Below, in pieces: positions 1-8,503 of a stretch of DNA of 44,693 bases (within the stretch, counting starts at the first letter, position 1; each line of letters starts with the position of its first letter). The notes beneath the pieces are model-generated. The model saw only the letters and a list, made by a program, of their open reading frames with translations. It searched no databases and was not told the origin of the DNA. This stretch comes from Rhodovibrionaceae bacterium (GTDB taxonomy: Bacteria > Pseudomonadota > Alphaproteobacteria > Kiloniellales > DSM-21159): the NCBI GenBank assembly GCA_028282405.1, contig JANQIA010000164.1, positions 1 through 44,693 on the forward strand, read 5' to 3'. A program made the translations under genes and the position numbers.

Positions 1-393
1 TTCGACAACCGGTGCCGGCGGGTTGCCATAGCTGAAGGAAAGCAGCCGGGCTTCGGTTTCTTTTCCCATGCGCACGATCTGCGGCATCAGTTCGGCAAAG
101 TCGACGCGGATTTCCGCGCTTTGCGGGGTTGGCGCGCGCACCAGGGTGCCGCTGCCGGGCCGCCGCTCGATCAGCTTGTCCGCCGCCAGCGCATCCAGCG
201 CCCGGCGAATCGTGACACGGGACACGCCGTGGCTTTCCGCCAACGCAAGCTCGCCAGGCAGAGCGTCGCCGGGCATATGACGGCCGTTCACGATGGCATC
301 GCGCAGGATTAGATAGACCCGGCGGGCCTTCCCGCCGTCGGGGACCGTGTGTGCCTGAGGTTGGGCCAGGTCGTGCTTATCCATGCCGTCCAT
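1..393 (-). CDS. GntR-family transcriptional regulator (partial, C-terminus beyond left edge)
   Basis: The visible part is an N-terminal winged helix of the GntR type: a YLILRDAIVNGRMPGD helix, then GELALAESHGVSRVTIRRAL, then the wing IERRPGSGTLV. After residue ~85 the sequence looks like the start of a UTRA ligand-binding domain (HutC-type subfamily), and the window edge cuts it. Two in-frame ATGs (393 and 384) can start it; neither has a strong ribosome site. It lies 98 bases downstream of otnC on the same strand, so it may be the last gene of the tetronate operon or the first of another unit further left. The ligand cannot be told from this fragment. Confidence 0.85.
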   Translation of the reverse strand, partial: MDGMDKHDLAQPQAHTVPDGGKARRVYLILRDAIVNGRHMPGDALPGELALAESHGVSRVTIRRALDALAADKLIERRPGSGTLVRAPTPQSAEIRVDFAELMPQIVRMGKETEARLLSFSYGNPPAPVVE

Positions 394-491
394 ACTAGCC
401 GCAGTGCGCATCTGCGCAAGAAATCTGTTCTCAATTCAAAACAGCTCGTTGCAGCAAGAAGGACAGTCGATAGGTATGGTTTTCGCCCTCT

Positions 492-1139
492 TCACTCCCA
501 GTCGACGTCGAAGGCTTTGACGACCTCACGGATCTGTTGCTCCGTCAGTCCCTTCGTCTGGGCGCCACGCAGCAGCAAGGTGAGCTTGGCCGTCTCCTCG
601 AGTTCTTCCATGGCGAAGACGGCGGCCTCCAGCTCCTTCGCCGCCACGACCGGGCCGTGGTTGGCCAGTACGACCGCGCTGCGCCGGCCGGCCAGGCTGC
701 GGACGGCATCGCCCATCGCGGGGTCGCCGGGCCGGAAGAAGGGCAGGAGTTGGACCTTGCCCAGCCGCATGATCGAATAAGCGGTCAGCGGCGGTAGCAT
801 GTTTTCCGGGTCGGTATCGGTCAGGAGCGTGAGGGCGGTCGCATGGGTCGAGTGCAGATGCACCACGGCCCCCGTGGTTGCGCGGGTTTCGTAGAAAGCG
901 TCGTGCAGCGCCATCTCCTTGGTGGGCGGATCGCCCTCGACATGGCGCCCGGCGGCGTCGAAGCGCGACAGGCGCGCCGGATCGAGCCGTCCGAAACTGG
1001 AGCCGGTCGGCGTGACGAAGAGGCCGCCGTCCTCGGTCCGCGCCGAAATGTTGCCTGACGCGCCGCCGGTCAGGCCGCGGTCGAACATGGACTTGGCCCA
1101 GAAGCAGATGTCTTCGCGAAGCCGGTTGTCGCGCGTCAC
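492..1139 (-). CDS. otnC: 3-oxo-tetronate 4-phosphate decarboxylase (class II aldolase family)
   Basis: A 215-residue class II aldolase/adducin-fold protein, the usual length of OtnC. The GTG start overlaps the otnK stop (GTGA), which fixes the start and shows translational coupling. Visible motifs are GGASGNISAR near the N-terminus, the metal-binding VHLHSTHATAL and the C-terminal ANHGPVV. Established for the family: OtnC decarboxylates 3-oxo-tetronate 4-phosphate to dihydroxyacetone phosphate, using a divalent metal held by histidines. Position after otnK and ltnD supports OtnC over L-fuculose- or L-ribulose-phosphate aldolase relatives, though domain signatures alone would not separate them. 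Confidence 0.85.
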   Translation of the reverse strand: MTRDNRLREDICFWAKSMFDRGLTGGASGNISARTEDGGLFVTPTGSSFGRLDPARLSRFDAAGRHVEGDPPTKEMALHDAFYETRATTGAVVHLHSTHATALTLLTDTDPENMLPPLTAYSIMRLGKVQLLPFFRPGDPAMGDAVRSLAGRRSAVVLANHGPVVAAKELEAAVFAMEELEETAKLTLLLRGAQTKGLTEQQIREVVKAFDVDWE

Positions 1140-2386
1140 GGCGTGGCTTCCAGGACGGCGGCGGCCCGCGCGAAGAAGTCGGGCGCTCCGAAGTTGCCGG
1201 ACTTCAGCGCAAGGGTCAGGGTCTCGCCCGCCCGGATCGCCGGCACGCCTGGGGCGATCTCCGGGCCGATCGCGAGTTCGGTCAAGGCAAGCCCTTCCAC
1301 GACGGCACCGGAGGTCTCGCCGCCGGCCGTGATCAGCCGGGTGACTCCCCCGGCTACGAGGCGTCTTGCGACCTCGGCGAACAGAGCCTCGAACGCGGCG
1401 GCGACCGCCGCGCCGCCGTGCCGCTGCTGCGCCGCCAGCACCGCGTCCGGGTCGGCGGAGGAGTAGGCCAGCGGCAAACCCTCCTGAGCCAAGATCCACT
1501 CCGCCACCTCTTCCGCGCTCGTCCGCCCGGCCATGACTTCGTCGGCATCGAGTCGCAGGGCCGGCTGCACACGCGCGTGCTCCGCGACCTGCCCTCTCGT
1601 GGCTTGCGAGCAGGAGCCGGACAGGGCGGCGGCGCGTCCGGCTTGTCCGTGCCACGGCTCCGCGCTCGCCGCGAGCTCGCCGCGGACACGGAAGTTCTCC
1701 GGCAGGCCGAGCGCGATCCCGGAGCCGCCGGTGATCAGCGGTAGCTCGGCTGCGGCCTGGCCCAGCATCCGAAGGTCCTCGTCGCGGACGGCATCGGCGA
1801 CGATCAGCCGATGGCCCTTTGCCTGCTCCGCCTCAAGCCGCGTGCGGATTGCCTCTGGACCTTCGGCGACGACGGCGAAAGGGAGATGGCCGACGCTGCC
1901 CTTGCTCTGCCGGTCGAGGACGCGGCGCAGATCCGGATCGGTCATGGGAGTCAGCGGATGGTTCTGCATGCCGGACTCCGACAGCAGTCTGTCACCGACG
2001 AACAGATGGCCTTGGTAGACGGAGCGGCCGGTTGCCGGGAAAGCGGGACAGACGATGACCTGCGAGGCCTCGAGCGCGTCGGCAAGGGCTTCCGCGACCG
2101 GTCCGATGTTGCCGGCATCGGTGCTGTCGAAGGTCGAGCAGTACTTGAAGAGAAACTGCGTGCAGCCCTGAGCGCGTAGCCACGCGAGTGCCTGCAGCGA
2201 CAGCGCGACGGCCTGGTCGGCCGGCACGGAACGCGACTTGAGGGCGACGACGCCGGCCTCGACCTGGCTGTCCGCCGGACCCTCGGGCACGCCCACGTAC
2301 TGCACGCAGCGCATGCCCTCTCGGGTCAAGGTGTTGGCCAGGTCGCTGGACCCGGTGAAGTCGTCGCCGATGCAACCCAGCAGCAT
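1136..2386 (-). CDS. otnK: 3-oxo-tetronate kinase (four-carbon acid sugar kinase, former DUF1537)
   Basis: A 416-residue protein with the two-domain layout of four-carbon acid sugar kinases. The N-terminal GDDFTGSSDLANTL is the acid-sugar-binding signature. The C-terminal half carries SGSCSQATRGQV and the glycine-rich TAGGETSGAVVEGL of the nucleotide site. Family knowledge: these kinases phosphorylate 3-oxo-tetronate at O4 with ATP. The ATG immediately follows the ltnD stop (TAGATG) and the gene overlaps otnC, so the three are one translational unit. A related kinase specificity (D-threonate, D-erythronate) is possible, but an OtnC rather than a PdxA2-type dehydrogenase as partner favours OtnK. 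Confidence 0.9.
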   Translation of the reverse strand: MLLGCIGDDFTGSSDLANTLTREGMRCVQYVGVPEGPADSQVEAGVVALKSRSVPADQAVALSLQALAWLRAQGCTQFLFKYCSTFDSTDAGNIGPVAEALADALEASQVIVCPAFPATGRSVYQGHLFVGDRLLSESGMQNHPLTPMTDPDLRRVLDRQSKGSVGHLPFAVVAEGPEAIRTRLEAEQAKGHRLIVADAVRDEDLRMLGQAAAELPLITGGSGIALGLPENFRVRGELAASAEPWHGQAGRAAALSGSCSQATRGQVAEHARVQPALRLDADEVMAGRTSAEEVAEWILAQEGLPLAYSSADPDAVLAAQQRHGGAAVAAAFEALFAEVARRLVAGGVTRLITAGGETSGAVVEGLALTELAIGPEIAPGVPAIRAGETLTLALKSGNFGAPDFFARAAAVLEATP

Positions 2387-3295
2387 CTATTCTCTCCCTG
2401 GCAGCGGTAAGCCTGCTTCGCCGGCGTAGAGCTGTGTGATCGCCGAATCGTCGAGGGTGCCCAGGCCCTTGCTCGAGGCTTCGCGGAAACGGGTGAGAGC
2501 GGCGTGCGCGACCGGCGTGGAGAGCGCCGCACGCTCGGCGATCTCGGTGACGATGCCCAGGTCCTTCGGCCAGATATCGATGGCGGAGCGGGCCGCATAG
2601 TCCCCTTCGACGACGCGTGGGGCGCGGTTCTCGAACATCCAGCTTGTCCCCGCCGACACGGAGATAACCTCAAGAATCCGCTCCGGCGTCAGCCCCTGAC
2701 TGACGCCGAGCGTCAGAGCCTCGCCCATGGCCGCGATATGCACGCCGGCGAGAAGCTGGTTCACGGCCTTCATTGCGGAGCCGGCGCCCGCCTCGCGGCC
2801 CAGGTCGTGCACGGACTGCGCCATGGCCGAAAGGGCGGGCGCGGCGGCCTCGAAGGCCTCCCGACTGCCGGAGGCCATGATCGAGAGTTCGCCCTGCGCC
2901 GCCCGGGCCGCGCCGCCGGAGATCGGTGCGTCGAGATAGAGCAGGCCGAGCTGTGCGGCCCGTTCGGCGTTGTCCCGGGCGTTCTGGGGGGAGATGGTTG
3001 CAGAACTGACGATCACCGCGCCCTTCGGCAGATGCCGGGCAAAGCCGGACTCGCCGTAGAGGACGTCCCGCGTCTGGGCTGCATTCAGCACCACGCTGAC
3101 GAAGATCGCGGCCTCGCCAGCCCCGTCCGGCGTGAGCGTCTCGCCGCCCATGTCGATCAGCCGCTCGACGGCGGCTTCGTTGAGATCGAGGCCGAGCACG
3201 CGGTGGCCGGCGCGCAGGCAGGACTGCGCCATGCCCAATCCCATCGCGCCCAGGCCGACGAACGCAATCGTCTTCGGGTCCATCGTCTGCGGCAT
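2387..3295 (-). CDS. ltnD: L-threonate dehydrogenase (3-hydroxyisobutyrate dehydrogenase family)
   Basis: A 302-residue beta-hydroxyacid dehydrogenase. The Rossmann motif FVGLGAMGLGMA is at residues 12-23, the substrate-binding DAPISGGAARAAQG at ~122-135, and the catalytic lysine K176 sits in AMKAVNQLL. Family knowledge: LtnD oxidises L-threonate to 2-oxo-tetronate with NAD+. Its position directly upstream of otnK and three bases after dctM supports this over tartronate semialdehyde reductase or 3-hydroxyisobutyrate dehydrogenase, which share the fold. A GGGAGAGG ribosome site lies before the ATG. Confidence 0.85.
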   Translation of the reverse strand: MPQTMDPKTIAFVGLGAMGLGMAQSCLRAGHRVLGLDLNEAAVERLIDMGGETLTPDGAGEAAIFVSVVLNAAQTRDVLYGESGFARHLPKGAVIVSSATISPQNARDNAERAAQLGLLYLDAPISGGAARAAQGELSIMASGSREAFEAAAPALSAMAQSVHDLGREAGAGSAMKAVNQLLAGVHIAAMGEALTLGVSQGLTPERILEVISVSAGTSWMFENRAPRVVEGDYAARSAIDIWPKDLGIVTEIAERAALSTPVAHAALTRFREASSKGLGTLDDSAITQLYAGEAGLPLPGRE

Positions 3296-3298
3296 GCT

Positions 3299-4582
3299 TC
3301 AGCCTCTCCCAAGGAACAGCTCGACCGGCGCCAGGGTGATGGCCGGCACGTAGGTGATGATCATCAGGCAGCAGAAGACTACCAGAACGAACCAGATCAG
3401 TTGCGGGATGATGCGTTCGACGGGCATGCGCGCGACCGCGCAAGCGGCGAAGAGGTTCACGCCCAGCGGCGGTGTGATCATGCCCAGCGCCAGGTTCACC
3501 ACCACGATCAGGCCGAAGTGCACCGGATCGACCCCGTAGCCGATGGCGATCGGTGCCAGGATCGGTGCCAGCACCAGGATCGCGGCCGAAGTCTCGATGA
3601 ACATGCCGACGAACAGAAGCAGGAGGTTCACCGCCAGCAGAAAGGTGAAACGGGACTCGAAGACGGTGTTGAACCAGCTGGCGATCTCGCTGGGCAGGCC
3701 CGAGCGTGCGATCAGGAAGGAAAAGAGCGCGGCGGCGGAGATGATCAGCATGATGGCCGTAGTGGAGATGACCGTGCGCTTCAGGATCATCGGCAGGTCG
3801 CGCCAGGACAGCTCTCGATAGAAGCCGAAGCCGACCAGCAGGGCCGCAGCGACGGCGGCGGCGCTCGCCTCCGTCGGGGTGAAGATGCCGAGGTAGATGC
3901 CGCCGATGATGATGATGGGCACCATGAGCGCGGGCAGCGCGGCCCGGGTCGCGGCGCGCAGGCTTGGTCGATCTTCGCGGTCCTGGAGGCCCAGCCCGCG
4001 GACCCGGCAGATCACGATGACGGTCAGCATCAGAGCGCCGGCGATCAGGATGCCCGGACCGATCCCCGCCACGAAAAGCTGGCCGATCGAGGTGTCGGTG
4101 GCGACGCCGTAGAGGATCAGCGGGATCGAGGGCGGGATCAGCACGCCGAGCTCGGCCGAGCTGGCCTGAATGGAGGCGGCGAAGGGTTTCGGATAGGCGT
4201 GCTTCACCATGGCGGGGATCAGGATGGCGCCGATCGCGAAGGTGGTGGCGACGGACGACCCGGAGACGCTGGCGAACATCAGGCAGGTCAGCACGCAGGA
4301 ACAGGCGAGACCGCCCTGGATGCCGCCGACCATCGCCTTGGCGAGATCGACCAGCCGTTGCGAGATTCCGCCGGCGGACATCAGATTACCGGCCAGGATG
4401 AACAGCGGGATCGCCATCAGCGGGAAGCTGTCGATGCCTGCGAACATGCGCTGCGCCACCAGCAGCATCGGCAGGCGGTCATGCAGTTGAATGCCGACGA
4501 CGGACGCCAGACCGATCGCGATCGCGATGGGAACGCCGACGAAGATCAGGATGATGAGCGAGAGACCGATCGCCAGGTTCAT
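3299..4582 (-). CDS. dctM: TRAP transporter large permease subunit DctM
   Basis: A 427-residue, almost wholly hydrophobic protein with the expected length and many membrane helices of DctM, starting with MNLAIGLSLIILIFVG. Typical elements include FILAGNLMSAGGIS near residue 70 and a glycine/proline-rich segment IPPSIPLILYG near 155. It forms the sodium-driven membrane channel of the TRAP importer with DctQ. The start overlaps the dctQ stop (ATGA). Its place between dctQ and ltnD implies the substrate is the C4 sugar acid used by the operon's enzymes. Confidence 0.95.
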   Translation of the reverse strand: MNLAIGLSLIILIFVGVPIAIAIGLASVVGIQLHDRLPMLLVAQRMFAGIDSFPLMAIPLFILAGNLMSAGGISQRLVDLAKAMVGGIQGGLACSCVLTCLMFASVSGSSVATTFAIGAILIPAMVKHAYPKPFAASIQASSAELGVLIPPSIPLILYGVATDTSIGQLFVAGIGPGILIAGALMLTVIVICRVRGLGLQDREDRPSLRAATRAALPALMVPIIIIGGIYLGIFTPTEASAAAVAAALLVGFGFYRELSWRDLPMILKRTVISTTAIMLIISAAALFSFLIARSGLPSEIASWFNTVFESRFTFLLAVNLLLLFVGMFIETSAAILVLAPILAPIAIGYGVDPVHFGLIVVVNLALGMITPPLGVNLFAACAVARMPVERIIPQLIWFVLVVFCCLMIITYVPAITLAPVELFLGRG

Positions 4583-5112
4583 GGACTGTCTCCCGCGGCT
4601 GCCGGAGATTTCTCAAGCGGGACGACGGCGGCCGCCACGTCCTGCGTGGCCAAGGCGCGCGTGATGCAGCCGGCGATGGCGATCATCGCGAAGACGGACC
4701 CTACGGGCAGCGCGGCATAGACCCAGGCGATGGAGACTTCGAGCGCTGCCAGCTTCTGGGCGGCGACACGCTCGGTCATGCCCCAGCCCTGCCAGAACAG
4801 AATCGCGAAGAAGAGCGTGGAAAGCAGGTTGGCGACCAGAAACAAGCCCAGGCCGAGCCGGCGCGGCAGCGAGCGTTGGATGATCTCCATAGCGATCATC
4901 GAGCCGTGCCGGTAGGTCGCGGCGACCCCCATGAAGATCGCCCAGATCATGGCGGAGCGCGTGATGACTTCCGACCAGGTGGAGGGCTGTCCGAAAACGA
5001 AGCGGGTGGTGACCTGCCACATGGCCAGCGCAGCGGCGATCACCAGGAAGGCGATGGAGAGCGCCAGGGCTATCCGGGTCGACTGCCGCTCGAAGCTCTG
5101 AAAGAAGTTCAT
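4579..5112 (-). CDS. dctQ: TRAP transporter small permease subunit DctQ
   Basis: A 177-residue protein with four hydrophobic segments, as in DctQ subunits. The FVFGQPSTWSEVITR stretch between helices and YRHGSMIAMEII are typical of the family. It supports DctM in the inner membrane. It is overlapped by dctM and separated from dctP by 118 bases that contain a strong hairpin (5155-5193). Confidence 0.93.
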   Translation of the reverse strand: MNFFQSFERQSTRIALALSIAFLVIAAALAMWQVTTRFVFGQPSTWSEVITRSAMIWAIFMGVAATYRHGSMIAMEIIQRSLPRRLGLGLFLVANLLSTLFFAILFWQGWGMTERVAAQKLAALEVSIAWVYAALPVGSVFAMIAIAGCITRALATQDVAAAVVPLEKSPAAAGDSP

Positions 5113-5154
5113 GTCGTCCGACCGGCGTCTCGCTTCGCATAGAGCGAAGGGAAA

Positions 5155-5193
5155 GCCAGGACACGCTCGCCCGCGTGGCGGTCGTGTCCTGGC
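5155..5193 (-). terminator. Intercistronic hairpin between dctP and dctQ
   Basis: Perfect 11-bp inverted repeat GCCAGGACACG / CGTGTCCTGGC with an inner CGCC/GGCG stem and a five-base apical loop. It follows the dctP stop and precedes dctQ. No long T tract follows, so it is more likely an attenuator or a 3' stabiliser giving an excess of the binding protein than a full terminator. Confidence 0.7.
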
Positions 5194-5230
5194 AATGGAT
5201 GCGGTACTGAGAGCCTTGCGCTCGAGGGCC

Positions 5231-6202
5231 TTACTCGACGGCCCGGATGCGCTCGACCATCTCAGGGCCGTACTGGTCGGTATAGACGCTGTAGGAGGCT
5301 TCGGCGAGGTCGCGGAAGGGAGCCTTGTCGACTTCGGTGATCACCTCCATGCCGTTCTCACGCAGCAGAGCCACGCCGGCTTCTTCGAGCCGGTTGACCT
5401 CGGCCCGGGTGGCGGCGACCGAGGCCGCGGCGGCTTGTTTGAACCAGCCCTTTTCCTCGTCGCTCAGGCCGTCCCATAGCATCGGCGAAGCCAGAACCAC
5501 CGCCGGCGAATAGACGTGACCGGTCAGCGAGACGTAGTTCTGGACCTCCCAGAACTTCGAGGCCTGGATAACCGTGATGGGATTCTCCTGGCCGTCGACG
5601 ACACCCTGCTGCAGGGCCGAGAAGAGTTCCGGGAACGCCATCGGCGTGGGGGCTGCGCCCATCTCCTCAAAGGCGGCCATGTGAACGCGGTTTTCCATCG
5701 TGCGGAGCTTCAGGCCGTCGAGGTCTTTGGGGGAGGTGACGGGGCGGATCGAGTTGGTCACGTGACGGAAGCCGTTCTCCGACCAGGCCAGGCCGACCAG
5801 GTTATGATTACCGATGCTGGCAAGCAGTTCCTGGCCGATCTCGCCGTCCAGCGTCTTGCGTGCATGGTCGTAGTCGCGGAACAGGAAAGGCAGGTCCAGG
5901 CTGTAGACTTCGGGCACGAAGTTGCCGAGCGGGCCGGTCGAGGTGATGACCAGATCCAGGGAGCCGATCTGCAGCCCCTCGATCATGTCACGCTCTCCGC
6001 CAAGCTGGCCGGCGGGTGCCTCGGTGCCGGTCCAGGCGCCGCCAGACGCCTTTTCCAGGGTCTCGATGAAGGCCTTGGCGCCGACGCCGTAATGGCTCTG
6101 CGGCGACAGGGTATGGCCCAGCGTGACGTTGTTCTGGGCATGAGCGCTGCCGCTCATGGCAATCGCCGCCGCAGCGGCCAGTCCGATAATCGTGTGTTTC
6201 AC
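5231..6202 (-). CDS. dctP: TRAP transporter substrate-binding protein DctP
   Basis: A 323-residue periplasmic binding protein. I chose the GTG at 6202 because a GGGAG ribosome site lies nine bases upstream and the protein then opens with a proper signal peptide, VKHTIIGLAAAAAIAMSGSA, cleaved before QNN. An upstream ATG at 6238 would overlap the preceding gene and spoil the signal. DctP hallmarks: LGHTLSPQSHYGVGA after the signal, GPLGNFVPEVYSLDLPFLFR mid-protein, and QEVVDGQENP-like GVVDGQENPITV near residue 205. It delivers the sugar acid to DctQM. Confidence 0.93.
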   Translation of the reverse strand: MKHTIIGLAAAAAIAMSGSAHAQNNVTLGHTLSPQSHYGVGAKAFIETLEKASGGAWTGTEAPAGQLGGERDMIEGLQIGSLDLVITSTGPLGNFVPEVYSLDLPFLFRDYDHARKTLDGEIGQELLASIGNHNLVGLAWSENGFRHVTNSIRPVTSPKDLDGLKLRTMENRVHMAAFEEMGAAPTPMAFPELFSALQQGVVDGQENPITVIQASKFWEVQNYVSLTGHVYSPAVVLASPMLWDGLSDEEKGWFKQAAAASVAATRAEVNRLEEAGVALLRENGMEVITEVDKAPFRDLAEASYSVYTDQYGPEMVERIRAVE

Positions 6203-6234
6203 TTGGCTAGTCTCCCTTGGGTTTTGGGCGCGTT

Positions 6235-7221
6235 TCACGCCGCTTTTGAAAGAGTTTCCATATGCGCGCGCAGCAGAGCCTCGAAGCTCGCATCGGGGGT
6301 GAATCCCAGGGCTTGCGCGCGCGGCGTTTCGATGCCTCCCGGCCAGCTCGATACGATGGCTTCGATCGCCGCATTCGGAACCGACCGCACCCGAGCGGCC
6401 ACGTCCTCGCCTGCGACCTCCGAGAGGGTGGCGAGCATGTCTCCCACCGAGACAGAGATGCCTGGGAGCGTGATCGTGGTCTCGCCGGCCAAAAGATCCT
6501 GGTGCAGGGCGGCCGCATGGAAGAGTGCCGCGCGCGCGGCCCCAGGGGAGGCCAGATGCAAGCGCAGGTCGGGGCCGACCGGTAGCTCTGCGGGCAAGCC
6601 GGCCAGAGGTTCGCGCAAGATGCCGCTGGCGAAGCTTGAGGCCGCCTTGTTGGGTTTGCCTGGCCTCACCGCGATGGTGGGGAAGCGCAGGGAGCGGCCG
6701 AGGACGAAGCCCTTACGGCTGACGTCGCGGATAAGAATCTCGCCCATCAGCTTCTGCGCACCGTAACTGCTGCGCGGCTGGGGCGGTGTCGTGTCGCTGA
6801 TGATTTCGTTGGCGGCGCAGGAGAAGACCGCGACCGAAGAGGCGAAGAGAAGCACCGGCGGTTCCGGCAGGCCGCGTAGGGTCTCGATCAGCGCCACTGT
6901 GGCGCCGAGGTTGACCTGCATGCCCAGTGTGAAGTCGGCTTCCGCCGCGCTTGAGACGACGGCGGCGAGGTGGACCACCAGGCCGGGTTCGGCGGCCGCG
7001 ATCGCGGCAAGGGTTTCGGGCGCGTCGAGCGGGCCGACGAGGGGCTGCACGCTTTCGTAGGTATCGGCCAGCTGGGTCAGAGGCTCGGCGGCAAGGTCGC
7101 AGGCCAGGATACGCGAAACCTCGCGGTCGCTGCCGTTCACGGTCAGCGTGCCTCTGCGCGCGAGGTCTTCGACGAACTGCCGCCCAAGGAAGCCGCCGGC
7201 TCCCGTTACCAAAACGCGCAT
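6235..7221 (-). CDS. denD: NAD-dependent epimerase/dehydratase-family dehydrogenase, D-erythronate dehydrogenase-like
   Basis: A 328-residue extended short-chain dehydrogenase. The Rossmann motif VTGAGGFLGRQF is at residues 5-16, SSVAVF at 128-133 supplies the active serine, and the Y153/K157 pair lies in SSYGAQKLMGE. It is the first gene of the minus-strand operon. Established family knowledge: DenD oxidises D-erythronate to the 2-oxo acid that feeds the OtnI-OtnK-OtnC route. Because ltnD, otnK and otnC follow, DenD is the best reading, but a sugar epimerase of the same fold cannot be excluded from sequence alone. Confidence 0.75.
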   Translation of the reverse strand: MRVLVTGAGGFLGRQFVEDLARRGTLTVNGSDREVSRILACDLAAEPLTQLADTYESVQPLVGPLDAPETLAAIAAAEPGLVVHLAAVVSSAAEADFTLGMQVNLGATVALIETLRGLPEPPVLLFASSVAVFSCAANEIISDTTPPQPRSSYGAQKLMGEILIRDVSRKGFVLGRSLRFPTIAVRPGKPNKAASSFASGILREPLAGLPAELPVGPDLRLHLASPGAARAALFHAAALHQDLLAGETTITLPGISVSVGDMLATLSEVAGEDVAARVRSVPNAAIEAIVSSWPGGIETPRAQALGFTPDASFEALLRAHMETLSKAA

Positions 7222-7396
7222 CGCGCGTTCCTCCCAGAGAATTTTCTTGTTGGGCGGAACTTGCCAGATCTATGACAGCGCTGTCAAACAGGCTCAATTT
7301 TCTACTAAAAATCCATGATATGTCTGTGCTATACGCTGTCATCTCAATAGCGTGCGTGGCTCTGACGAGACCAAGGGCCCGGTGGTGCGGTAAGAT
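7222..7396. promoter_or_regulatory. Divergent control region of the tetronate operon and its LacI regulator
   Basis: Between denD and lacI lies a perfect 14-bp palindrome TGACAGCGCTGTCA (7273-7286), the even symmetry with central CG typical of LacI-family operators. On the minus strand the sequence TTGACA, a consensus -35 box, overlaps it. A second half-site CGCTGTCA is at 7334-7341. The layout predicts repression of the minus-strand operon by the adjacent regulator, possibly with autoregulation through the half-site. Confidence 0.75.
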
Positions 7397-8443
7397 ATGT
7401 CTGATGGGAAAGGGGGTGTCGGAAGGCTCGTGAAGATCGATGTCGATAAAGCGGACCGCGTGACCCTGGCCGACGTGGCCGAGGCAGCCGGAGTCAGCGA
7501 GATCACCGTATCGCGCGTCGTGCGCGGCATGGCGAATGTCTCGCAGGTCACCGTCTCCAAAGTGGAAGAGGCCATCGCCCGGACGGGCTACGTCCGCAAC
7601 CGTCTGGCCGGGGCGATGGCGGGGGCTGTTTCCAATCAGATCGCGGTGATCCTGCCGTCGCTCTCGAACAGTGTCTTCGCCGACGTGCTGGACGGGCTGG
7701 AGGCGCGGCTGCAGTCCGCTGGCTTTCACTCGGTTCTCGGCATTTCCAACTATGACAGCGAGCGCGAGGCGCAGCTCATCGAGGGGCTTCTCGGTTGGCA
7801 GCCGGCGGGTCTGGTCATCGCGCCCACCCTGCTGTCCGAGCGCTCGCTGCGACTGTTGGAGCGCGGACGGCTTCCGGTGGTCGAGGTGATGGACATCGAT
7901 AGCGACCCGGCGGATATGGTGGTCGGGATTTCTCATCGCCAGGCCGGCAAGTCGATGGCCTACTACCTGATCGGCCGGGGCTATCGGTCTTTCGGTTACG
8001 TCGGCCACGACATCGAGGCCGACCATCGCGCCGCGGTCCGCCGCGACGGCTTTCGCGCGGCACTGCAGGAAAATGGCCTCGATTTCGAGACCGAAGCCAG
8101 GGCGGACGAGGAATCCTCCGTTCCGCTCGGGCGCCGCTTGACCGGGCAGATCCTCTCGGACGGAGCGCCCCGGCTTCTCTACTTCTCCAACGACGACATG
8201 GCGATGGGCGGCCTCTTCGAGGCCATGTCACGCGATTTGCAGGTGCCGCGAGATCTTGCGCTGGCCGGCTTCAACGGTCTTCAGATCGGCCAGTCGGCGC
8301 CCGTCGCGCTGACCACGATCGAATCTCATCGCGCGCTGATCGGCCAGCGTGCCGCCGAGCAGCTTCTCGGCCGCTTCGCCGGGACCGAGGTGGAGCGTCG
8401 GATCGACGTCGGCTTCACCCTGCTGCCGGGCGCCTCGGCGTGA
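7397..8443 (+). CDS. LacI-family transcriptional regulator of the tetronate operon
   Basis: A 348-residue regulator. The LacI helix-turn-helix VTLADVAEAAGVSEITVSRV at residues ~22-41 is followed by the hinge helix region NRLAGAMAGAVSNQIAVILP and a periplasmic-binding-like effector domain ending in GFNGLQIGQ and TTIESHR. Most LacI proteins start a few residues before the HTH; here ~20 extra residues precede it, so the GTG at 7430, after GGAAGG, is an alternative start. Divergent orientation and the palindrome at 7273-7286 indicate that it controls the minus-strand operon. The effector is presumably a tetronate or pathway intermediate (inference). Confidence 0.9.
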   Translation: MSDGKGGVGRLVKIDVDKADRVTLADVAEAAGVSEITVSRVVRGMANVSQVTVSKVEEAIARTGYVRNRLAGAMAGAVSNQIAVILPSLSNSVFADVLDGLEARLQSAGFHSVLGISNYDSEREAQLIEGLLGWQPAGLVIAPTLLSERSLRLLERGRLPVVEVMDIDSDPADMVVGISHRQAGKSMAYYLIGRGYRSFGYVGHDIEADHRAAVRRDGFRAALQENGLDFETEARADEESSVPLGRRLTGQILSDGAPRLLYFSNDDMAMGGLFEAMSRDLQVPRDLALAGFNGLQIGQSAPVALTTIESHRALIGQRAAEQLLGRFAGTEVERRIDVGFTLLPGASA

Positions 8444-8503
8444 GGCTCTAGGCAAGAACGACCAATGGCAATGTCACACGCGTCGGTGGGCCGCGTCAGC
8501 GCC

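Noticed and set aside
2504-4720. Long plus-strand frame across ltnD and dctM
   Set aside because: It is composed of low-complexity charged residues (D, R, Q, H), typical of a shadow frame; the minus strand carries clear TRAP permease and dehydrogenase genes.
6203-6238. Upstream ATG for dctP
   Set aside because: It would overlap the denD stop and place twelve polar residues before the signal peptide; the GTG at 6202 has a well-spaced ribosome site.
7753-7760. TGACAGCG inside the lacI coding region as a second operator
   Set aside because: Only a single half-site within conserved coding sequence; likely chance.
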